Assembly (NCBI GenBank): GCA_002393195.1
Contig: DGIK01000077.1
Coordinates: 1 to 5,285, forward strand
Direction of reading: 5' to 3'
DNA length: 5,285 nt
Source: Bacteroidales bacterium UBA3824
Lineage (GTDB): Bacteria > Bacteroidota > Bacteroidia > Bacteroidales > UBA3824
Positions 1 to 5,285 of this stretch are shown piece by piece. Position 1 is the first letter of the stretch. Each line of letters opens with the position of its first letter. The position numbers and the translations under genes were made by a program. The notes under the pieces are model-generated. The model saw only the letters and a list, made by a program, of their open reading frames with translations, was not told the DNA's origin and did no database searches.

Positions 1-959
1 CAGCCTACAACTGCGGTCCCGGCAATGTCAATAAGGCAATCCGTCGTTCAGGCGGCAAAACCGATTTTTGGGAGATTTATCCGTGGTTGCCCAAGGAGAC
101 CCGTGGCTACGTTCCGGCGTTCATTAGTGTCAATTATCTTATGAACAATTACGAGGCTCACGGCTACAAACCCATCGACGTTAATGTGCCGACTTATTCC
201 GATACTGTAATGATTACCAACAAGTTGCATTTCGGACAGGTGTCGGGCGTGCTTGGCATTTCGGTCGAGGAACTCCGCGACCTCAATCCTCAATACAAGA
301 AAGACATCATCCCTGGCGACGTAAAACATTCTACATTGAGGCTGCCCGGCGATTTTGCGGAGAGGTTTGCCGAGAAGGAGAAAGAAATTTATGCTTATCA
401 GGATTCGATTTTCTTTGCGCCAACACACGCTCAGGCATACCTGCAACAGGCTACCACGCGCACATCGTCATCGGCTCGCAGCGGTCGTTATTATGAACCC
501 GAACCCTGCGACAATAGCGTCCCCGCCGGTACGTCTAAGTTGATTTACACTGTAAAACAGGGCGATACATTTGGTTTTATCGCCAATTGGTACGATGTTT
601 CGGTCAACAAGGTCAAATGTTGGAACAATGTTGTGGGCAACCGCATCAATGTCGGTCAAAAAATCACCGTCTATGTCCCCACCAAAAAGCTCAATTCGTA
701 CAAGAACATCGACAATATGACTTTTGACCAAAAACAGGCTCTCAAAAGCAACCAAATTGTGCAGTCGAGCAAGGCGGCTGGCAAAAATCTCGATCCGAAA
801 TACGAATATTACACAATCCGCAAGGGCGACAATCTTAGTTCAATCGCCGCTCACTATCCTGGCATTTCGGACAAGGACATTATGACCATCAATGGGTTCA
901 GTGCCACCGACGTCCGCAGATTGCAGATTGGACAAGTCATTAAAATTAGAAAGAAGTAA
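1..959 (+). CDS. mltD: Membrane-bound lytic murein transglycosylase D-like protein, C-terminal part (5' partial)
   Basis: This protein cleaves the MurNAc-GlcNAc bond of peptidoglycan in the periplasm, leaving 1,6-anhydroMurNAc ends. The frame is open from the left edge (first full codon at base 3) and gives 318 residues before TAA 957-959. Fragment residues 1-13 read AYNCGPGNVNKAI, the AYNxGxG motif of the SLT/GH23 fold. ETRGYVPAF (32-40) is the following conserved ET..YV block. The catalytic Glu and the signal sequence lie outside the window. Residues about 68-115 look like a degenerate LysM. Two clear LysM domains follow: about 181-226 (YTVKQGDTF ... INVGQKITVYVP) and about 269-316 (YYTIRKGDNL ... 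LQIGQVIKI). They are joined by Ser/Thr-, Lys- and Gln-rich linkers. LysM domains bind GlcNAc-containing glycan, here the cell wall. SLT followed by LysM repeats is the MltD architecture. The next gene starts 27 bases downstream in the same frame, so co-transcription is likely. Confidence 0.93.
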   Translation, partial: AYNCGPGNVNKAIRRSGGKTDFWEIYPWLPKETRGYVPAFISVNYLMNNYEAHGYKPIDVNVPTYSDTVMITNKLHFGQVSGVLGISVEELRDLNPQYKKDIIPGDVKHSTLRLPGDFAERFAEKEKEIYAYQDSIFFAPTHAQAYLQQATTRTSSSARSGRYYEPEPCDNSVPAGTSKLIYTVKQGDTFGFIANWYDVSVNKVKCWNNVVGNRINVGQKITVYVPTKKLNSYKNIDNMTFDQKQALKSNQIVQSSKAAGKNLDPKYEYYTIRKGDNLSSIAAHYPGISDKDIMTINGFSATDVRRLQIGQVIKIRKK

Positions 960-991
960 TTGAAGTAATTGAAGTAATTGAAGTAATTGAA
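953..991 (+). repeat. 9-bp tandem repeat (GAAGTAATT, 4 copies plus GAA) across the gene 1 / gene 2 junction
   Basis: Copies lie at 953-961, 962-970, 971-979 and 980-988, with a partial GAA at 989-991, and all are identical. The unit length is a multiple of three. In the frame shared by both flanking genes it reads TTG-AAG-TAA over and over. The repeat therefore holds the gene 1 stop (957-959), three more in-frame TAA codons (966-968, 975-977, 984-986), and a TTG directly after each one. The last TTG (987-989) is the likely start of gene 2. Perfect identity suggests recent expansion by replication slippage from a single stop/start junction. No hairpin or T-run is seen, so this is not a terminator. 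Confidence 0.95.
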
Positions 992-2639
992 ACCCGTTGC
1001 CACATTATGCTTTATCATTGCTGTAATGGCTCTTTTGGCGATATTGATGACGATATTTCCAAAAGATGGCATCAGTGTGTCCTCTGATTTGACGCTGTAT
1101 TTTCCGACGTTGAAGGAATGGTGGGAGGGCGGCAGCAAAGACAAAGTTGGCGGCAATGCTTTCATTCCCGAACTCGTGGAGGAAGACCAAAATGGCGCGG
1201 CGCAGTCTGATTCAGTCGCCGATTCCAAAAACGCGGAAGATACGTTGGAAGTGGCTGATATGAGCGGCGTGCCTACATTCGATTCGTCGGTGTATGCCTT
1301 CCAACCGCGTCCAATAAGTGTTGAGAGCCTTCGGCAGCCGTTGGATTTGCCTGCGTCGGGTTTGGGATGCTTAAAAACGCTTTTTGATGCGTTGACCAAT
1401 CCCGACGAACTCGCCAAGGTTGTTCGCATTGTGCATTATGGTGATTCTCAGATAGAAACCGACCGAATAAGCGGTTATTTGCGATACAAGTTGCAACAGC
1501 AATTTGGCGGTTCGGGCCCCGGTCTCGTGCCTGCCAAAACCGCCTACGACTACAAAGCACCTTGTGAGGTTGTCTGCACCGGCGATTGGAAACGTTACAC
1601 GATTTTTCCATTCATTGATACTGCCGTCCATCATTCCAAGTATGGAGCGTTGGCGGCGTTTGCCAAGTTTACGCCAATCATCAACCGCGAACCAAAATCC
1701 ACGCCTCCCGCTTCCCTTACGCCATTGCAACAGCCGGATTCAGCGGCGTCGTCGTCGTCAGATTCGTTGCCGGTGGTTGTGGCGTTGGATTCCGTCTTCA
1801 AAACACCCGATAACAAGCCCCGAGAGCCGGAAAAAATTTATAATGCGTCGTTGGAATTTCGCCCTTTCAAGTATGGATACGGCAATGCAAAGACCATCAA
1901 GAAGGTGCGGATGTTTTATGGCAACCACACCCGCACTTGCAATGTCCGCGTGATGGACGGCGAGACTATTTTGTATGCTGATTCATTGAAACCCAACGAC
2001 TTCTACTCCGTAAAGACGTGGAATTTTGCACAGACGCCCGAAGTTTTCAAGATGGAATTTTCAGGCGCGGACAGCCCGGAATTTTACGGATTTTCAATGG
2101 ACGGATTGAGCGGTGTTGCCGTCGATAATATCGCCCTGCGCGGCTGTTCGGGAACGATTTTCACCAAAATGAACGCCGCACACCTCGGCGGAATGTTGAG
2201 GGATTTGAATGTTAAGTGCATCATCTTGCAGTTTGGCGGCAATGCCGTGCCGTCGCTCAATGAAAACAATGTTGTTGCTTTCAAGAATTACCTCGCCTCC
2301 CAAATCAGATATTTGAAGCGGATTTGCCCCGGAGTTTCAATAATTTTGATTGGTCCCGCCGATATGAGCGTAAAGGTTCAGGATGAGTATGTTACATACG
2401 AAATTTTGCCCGAACTGGACAGGTTGTTGAAGGAAGCCGCGCTCCAAAACGATTGCGCATATTGGGATATGTATGAGGCGATGGGCGGTTACAACACAAT
2501 GCCCGATTGGGTGTTTCACGACCCGCCGTTGGCAGAGAAAGATTTTGTGCATTTCAATCCCAACGGCGCAAACGCAATCGCCAAAATGTTTTATAACGCG
2601 CTGATTACGAGGTATAACGAATATATTTCGCGGCAATAA
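987..2639 (+). CDS. Membrane-anchored SGNH/GDSL-fold protein, candidate glycan O-acyltransferase or esterase
   Basis: The protein has 550 residues. Residues 7-24 form one hydrophobic segment after Lys2, with no clear cleavage site, which suggests a signal anchor with the rest in the periplasm. A linker (about 45-110) precedes the catalytic fold. SGNH blocks are: block I YGDSQ, nucleophile Ser154; block II RGCSG, Gly386; block III FGGNA, Asn419; block V KDFVHF, Asp519 and His522. The Ser-Asp-His triad is therefore present, but block III lacks the usual Asp of GxND. About 230 residues separate blocks I and II, an inserted and probably beta-rich region with a Pro/Ser-rich stretch (about 236-262, including a run of TCG serine codons). 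TTG 987 is chosen because TAA lies directly before it and because the next in-frame ATG (1026) would leave only about 11 hydrophobic residues. Known SGNH partners of MBOAT proteins are PatB and AlgJ/AlgX; the downstream MBOAT supports that role. Plain esterase activity (Ape1-like) is the main alternative. Confidence 0.85.
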   Translation: MKPVATLCFIIAVMALLAILMTIFPKDGISVSSDLTLYFPTLKEWWEGGSKDKVGGNAFIPELVEEDQNGAAQSDSVADSKNAEDTLEVADMSGVPTFDSSVYAFQPRPISVESLRQPLDLPASGLGCLKTLFDALTNPDELAKVVRIVHYGDSQIETDRISGYLRYKLQQQFGGSGPGLVPAKTAYDYKAPCEVVCTGDWKRYTIFPFIDTAVHHSKYGALAAFAKFTPIINREPKSTPPASLTPLQQPDSAASSSSDSLPVVVALDSVFKTPDNKPREPEKIYNASLEFRPFKYGYGNAKTIKKVRMFYGNHTRTCNVRVMDGETILYADSLKPNDFYSVKTWNFAQTPEVFKMEFSGADSPEFYGFSMDGLSGVAVDNIALRGCSGTIFTKMNAAHLGGMLRDLNVKCIILQFGGNAVPSLNENNVVAFKNYLASQIRYLKRICPGVSIILIGPADMSVKVQDEYVTYEILPELDRLLKEAALQNDCAYWDMYEAMGGYNTMPDWVFHDPPLAEKDFVHFNPNGANAIAKMFYNALITRYNEYISRQ

Positions 2640-2652
2640 ATGGTTATTTGTT

Positions 2653-2714
2653 AACAACGAATTTAACGAATAAAACGAATTTAATTATTTGTTTAATTCG
2701 TTTAATTCGTTGTT
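2653..2714. repeat. Long imperfect inverted repeat built from AACGAAT words
   Basis: The arms 2653-2680 and 2687-2714 can pair over 28 positions around a 6-base centre (TTAATT). There are mismatches at 2664/2703 and 2672/2695, and one G-U pair at 2677/2690. Each arm is itself made of short direct repeats: (A)ACGAAT on the left and TTAATTCG on the right. It fills most of the 110-bp gap between the two SGNH genes. On the + strand it is followed by eight As (2716-2723), not Ts, so it does not look like a standard terminator for the upstream gene. It could be a weak terminator, an mRNA processing or stability hairpin, or a dispersed intergenic palindrome. No TAnnTTTG promoter element was found in this gap. 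The start codon of the next gene follows an A-rich leader. Confidence 0.8.
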
Positions 2715-2749
2715 TAAAAAAAATATACGTAGAATAATTAACATAAAAA

Positions 2750-3997
2750 ATGAAATATATATATTTACTATTAACGATTACGATTTTGATGTTGGCGGCG
2801 ACGGCGGTTTCGGCGCAGGACTATCCGTATGACATTGATTTTTATGACTTTGCGGATTACAGCAAGGCAAAGATTGTCTTTGACAAGGATTCGTCGTCGT
2901 TCAGGAAATTGCACGTGAAGTTGGATTCGATGATTAGGTATGGAAAATCGAGCCTCAGCATCGTGCAACTCGGTGCGTCGCATACTCAGGCGGATATTTT
3001 TTCGGGTCAGATGAGGCAGCGTCTCCAAACTTTGCACCCCGGTCTCGTTGGTGCGAGGGGCTTTGTATTTCCATACAAGATGACTAAAACCAACAATCCA
3101 ACCAACTATTTCATCAAATATACAGGCACTTGGACTTCCTGCCGCAATGTTGAATACCGCAAGACTTGCGACCTCGGCATTTCGGGCGCGTCAGCCACGA
3201 CAACCGACCCAAACGCCTCCCTCGCCATCACAATGAACCCCAACAACCCCATCCAATACGATTTTAACGAGGTCAAGGTGTTCACCGCGCCTTTTGCAAA
3301 TATGTATGACATTGTGCCAGCCGGCGAGATGGGCGCATATACTGTAACGAAGATTGACAGTTTGGGTTATATTTCTTTTAAATTTGCTAAATATCAGACA
3401 GTTGCAAGTTTTCGCCTGATGAAAAATTCCGAGGAGCAAAAGTCGTTTACACTTTACGGTTTTTCACTCGAAAATGACAATCCCGGCATCACTTACCATT
3501 CAATCGGCATCAACGGCGCGAGCTTGATTTCGTGGTTGAGGTGTCAACATTTTGCGCGTCAGTTGCAGATGTTGAAGCCCGATTGGATTCTCATTCTCCT
3601 CGGCACCAACGACGGCTATGTCACCAACTTCAACCCTGAAAGGTTTTACAGCGGTTATGTTGATTTGATTTCGCGCATCAAGCAATATTGCCCTGATATT
3701 GTGATTACTTTTGTTGTTCCCAACGATTGCTACCTCTTCCGCCGCCGTCCAAACCCCGCCACCGAGGAACAGGAAAAACAGGTGCTCCGCCTCGTTGCAA
3801 AGTACCACGAATCGATGTTCAGCGTCTATGACTGCATGGGCGGCTTTGGCTCGTCCAAGATTTGGGCGGAGCGCGGTTTTATGGCTGCCGACAAAGTCCA
3901 CATGTCAGTCCCCGGCTACAAATTGTGCGCAAACATGCTGTTCAATGCGTTTCTGCGGACGTATGACTGGTATTTGGATGGGGAGAAAAAGAAGTGA
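2750..3997 (+). CDS. Secreted SGNH/GDSL-fold protein with GAS in place of GDS
   Basis: The protein has 415 residues. The signal peptide is clear: Lys2, a hydrophobic core at 4-19, then an AVSA|QD cleavage site after residue 22. The mature protein is therefore periplasmic or exported. SGNH blocks are: block I LGASHTQ, nucleophile Ser77 with the usual GDS Asp replaced by Ala76; block II GINGAS, Gly253 or Gly256; block III LLGTND, Asn287; block V ADKVHMS, Asp381 and His384. It is paralogous to the upstream SGNH protein. Shared marks are GLV about 20 residues after block I, YGFS about 17 residues before block II, and a similar C-terminal helix (GxxxxAxMxxNA). About 175 residues lie between blocks I and II, again an inserted and probably beta-rich region. 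ATG 2750 is preceded by an A-rich leader (ACATAAAAA), common in Bacteroidota. The likely role is transfer to, or removal from, a glycan of acyl groups supplied by the MBOAT downstream. Substrate and direction cannot be read from sequence. Confidence 0.88.
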   Translation: MKYIYLLLTITILMLAATAVSAQDYPYDIDFYDFADYSKAKIVFDKDSSSFRKLHVKLDSMIRYGKSSLSIVQLGASHTQADIFSGQMRQRLQTLHPGLVGARGFVFPYKMTKTNNPTNYFIKYTGTWTSCRNVEYRKTCDLGISGASATTTDPNASLAITMNPNNPIQYDFNEVKVFTAPFANMYDIVPAGEMGAYTVTKIDSLGYISFKFAKYQTVASFRLMKNSEEQKSFTLYGFSLENDNPGITYHSIGINGASLISWLRCQHFARQLQMLKPDWILILLGTNDGYVTNFNPERFYSGYVDLISRIKQYCPDIVITFVVPNDCYLFRRRPNPATEEQEKQVLRLVAKYHESMFSVYDCMGGFGSSKIWAERGFMAADKVHMSVPGYKLCANMLFNAFLRTYDWYLDGEKKK

Positions 3998-4017
3998 AAG
4001 ATTGCGAAATTTTTCAC
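3994..4017 (+). terminator. Stem-loop over the stop codon of the second SGNH gene (possible terminator or 3'-end hairpin)
   Basis: GTGAAAGATT (3994-4003) pairs with AATTTTTCAC (4008-4017) over 10 positions, one of them G-U. The loop is GCGA, which fits the GNRA tetraloop class. The stem includes the TGA stop (3995-3997). No U-run follows directly: CCCCTTCC comes first, and a CTTTTT only at 4031-4036. Intrinsic termination is therefore uncertain, and protection of the mRNA 3' end is an alternative. A promoter just downstream favours a transcript boundary here. Confidence 0.5.
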
Positions 4018-4025
4018 CCCTTCCA

Positions 4026-4058
4026 TTGCACTTTTTCCAAAAAAAGTTTTTACTTTTG
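4026..4058 (+). promoter_or_regulatory. Bacteroidota-type sigma-ABfr promoter for the MBOAT gene
   Basis: TACTTTTG at 4051-4058 matches the Bacteroides -7 consensus TAnnTTTG in full. The best -33 candidate is ATTGCA, with TTG at 4026-4028, 22 bases upstream of the -7 element. That is slightly longer than the usual spacing of about 19-21. The spacer is A/T-rich (CTTTTTCC, then an A-run and a T-run). Transcription would start near 4064-4067 and give a leader of about 35 bases before ATG 4099. The position in a 101-bp gap just before a start codon supports the call. Confidence 0.65.
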
Positions 4059-4098
4059 TGGTTTAATTGACTAACTAACAAACGCGACGTAAGTGCTA

Positions 4099-5285
4099 AT
4101 GGACTCCCTACTTTCGATGATTGATTTTGGCGATGTATTTTTATATCGTCCAGAGAAGCCGTTGCTGTTTACGCAGTTTTATTTTTGGGGATTCTTCGCG
4201 ATTGTGATGGCTCTGTATGCCGTTGTGTATAAGCGGATTGCGATGAGAAACATATACCTTTTGCTGTGCAGTCTGTTTTTCTATTACAAGACGAGCGGCG
4301 TGTTTCTAGTGTTGCTCATATTCACCATTGTATCAATATATTACATCACAAATTGGATGCACCGGCAGCCCGACGGGGCACGGCGGAAGGTGATTCTCGC
4401 TATTGGCGTGGTGGTCAATCTTATGATATTGTTTTATTTCAAATATACCGCCTTTATCGTGGAGTCCGTCAATGGGATTTTCGGCACTGATTTCCACGTT
4501 GTCAACTACTTCTCCACCGCCACAAATGCGCTGTTTGGGACAAATTTTGTAACCGACAAAATCATATTGCCGGTAGGTATATCGTTCTTTACATTTCAGG
4601 CGATAAGTTACTGTGTGGACGTATATCGGCGGCAGATAGAGCCGGTGAAATCGGTGTTGGACTTTGGATTTTACGTGTCGTTTTTCCCGCAGTTGGTGGC
4701 GGGTCCCATCGTGAGGGCGTCGGAATTTGTGCCGCAGATTTATAAGCCGTATTCATTGTCCAAACAAGATTTTGGAATGGCTATCTTTATGATACTCAAA
4801 GGCTTGGTGAAAAAAGTTTTCATCTCCGACTATATCTCAATCAATTTTGTGGATAGGGTTTTTGATTCGCCGATGAAGTATTCGGGTTTTGAGACCTTGA
4901 TGTCGTTGTATGGATATTCATTGCAGGTCTATACCGATTTTAGCGGCTACACCGACATTGCGATTGGCCTGGCGTTGCTGATGGGATTCAGGCTGAGCAT
5001 CAATTTCAATTCGCCATACAAAGCCAAATCCACGGCAGAATTTTGGCATCGTTGGCATATCTCGCTCTCCACGTGGCTCAAAGATTACCTCTACATCCCA
5101 ATCGGCGGCAATCGTAACGGCTCTTTTGGCGGTTATGCGTGTTGGGTGGTGATATTGTTGGTGTTTGTGATGCTGAGCGGCAGTATGCTGTTGGCGGGGA
5201 TATTGTTTGGGTCGATGGTGATTTTGGTGATTATATGCCAATTCTTCCCGAACTTTAAGCACACGATGGTAACGATGATGAACAA
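4099..5285 (+). CDS. MBOAT family membrane O-acyltransferase, AlgI/PatA/DltB-like (3' partial)
   Basis: This multi-spanning inner-membrane protein is expected to move acyl (usually acetyl) groups from a cytoplasmic donor to an acceptor outside the membrane. The window holds 395 codons and no stop, so the C-terminus is missing; relatives usually have about 450-500 residues. Hydrophobic segments fall at about 25-44, 50-82, 97-115, 155-170 and 345-382. MBOAT/AlgI marks in order: LPVGISFFTFQ (157-167), FFPQLVAGPIVR (195-206), VYTDFSGYTDIAIG (277-290), and FWHRWHISLSTWLKDYLYIP (315-334), followed by GGNR (336-339). His320 in the last block is the invariant MBOAT His. The second key His (LWHG motif) is not reached before the window ends. 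ATG 4099 is preferred; an in-frame GTG at 4093 directly follows an in-frame TAA (4090-4092) and is the only nearby alternative. Two SGNH genes upstream match the PatA/PatB and AlgI/AlgJ/AlgX pattern, although this gene appears to have its own promoter. Confidence 0.93.
   Translation, partial: MDSLLSMIDFGDVFLYRPEKPLLFTQFYFWGFFAIVMALYAVVYKRIAMRNIYLLLCSLFFYYKTSGVFLVLLIFTIVSIYYITNWMHRQPDGARRKVILAIGVVVNLMILFYFKYTAFIVESVNGIFGTDFHVVNYFSTATNALFGTNFVTDKIILPVGISFFTFQAISYCVDVYRRQIEPVKSVLDFGFYVSFFPQLVAGPIVRASEFVPQIYKPYSLSKQDFGMAIFMILKGLVKKVFISDYISINFVDRVFDSPMKYSGFETLMSLYGYSLQVYTDFSGYTDIAIGLALLMGFRLSINFNSPYKAKSTAEFWHRWHISLSTWLKDYLYIPIGGNRNGSFGGYACWVVILLVFVMLSGSMLLAGILFGSMVILVIICQFFPNFKHTMVTMMN

Noticed and set aside
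566..573. TACATTTG, a match to the Bacteroides -7 consensus
   Set aside because: It lies inside the lytic transglycosylase coding region between conserved residues, with no nearby start codon; an eight-base degenerate match is expected by chance.
854..1429. Open frame of 191 codons on the minus strand across the gene 1 / gene 2 junction
   Set aside because: It is antisense to conserved LysM and SGNH coding sequence, crosses the 9-bp repeat as a low-complexity Asn-Tyr-Phe run, and shows no recognisable domain.
1746..1759. GTC/TCG trinucleotide run in gene 2 as a phase-variable tract
   Set aside because: The unit is three bases, so slippage would only change the number of serines in a linker and cannot switch the gene off.
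1504..1953. Open frame of 149 codons on the + strand inside gene 2
   Set aside because: It is an out-of-frame shadow of the SGNH gene, with an Arg/Ser/Pro-rich translation and no fold or motif.
2682..2691. TAATTATTTG as a possible -7 element for the second SGNH gene
   Set aside because: The spacing between TA and TTTG is four bases rather than two, and the site lies in the centre of the palindrome; no matching -33 element was seen.
2716..2723. Run of eight As upstream of the second SGNH gene
   Set aside because: It lies in an AT-rich gap and is too short to argue for a contingency locus without strain comparison.

Overview
The window looks like a piece of a Bacteroidota chromosome, probably order Bacteroidales. 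Four things suggest this: an apparently perfect TAnnTTTG promoter element (4051-4058), A-rich leaders without clear Shine-Dalgarno sequences, a LysM-carrying MltD-type lytic transglycosylase, and a gene set of SGNH, SGNH and MBOAT. All genes lie on the + strand. No RNA gene, CRISPR array, insertion sequence or phage gene is visible. The genus cannot be fixed from the sequence alone.

Layout. (1) 1-959: the C-terminal part of a membrane-bound lytic murein transglycosylase D-like protein, cut by the left edge. It holds the end of the SLT fold, a degenerate LysM-like segment and two clear LysM domains. (2) 953-991: four copies of a 9-bp repeat that carries the stop codon of gene 1 and the likely TTG start of gene 2. 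(3) 987-2639: a membrane-anchored SGNH-fold protein. (4) 2640-2749: an AT-rich gap filled by a long imperfect palindrome. (5) 2750-3997: a second, secreted SGNH-fold protein, paralogous to the first. (6) 3994-4098: a hairpin over the stop codon, then a Bacteroidota-type promoter. (7) 4099-5285: an MBOAT family membrane O-acyltransferase (AlgI/PatA/DltB-like), open at the right edge.

How they may work together. In known systems (PatA/PatB for peptidoglycan, AlgI/AlgJ/AlgX for alginate) an MBOAT protein passes acyl groups across the membrane, and SGNH proteins outside the membrane place them on a glycan or remove them. The two SGNH proteins and the MBOAT here fit an extracytoplasmic glycan O-acylation cassette. 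The neighbouring lytic transglycosylase makes peptidoglycan a possible substrate, because 6-O-acetylation of MurNAc blocks lytic transglycosylases. The substrate is inference: an exopolysaccharide or another envelope glycan is equally open. The two SGNH proteins show complementary departures from the canonical motifs (GDS kept but GxND lost in one, the reverse in the other), which may mean a division of labour.
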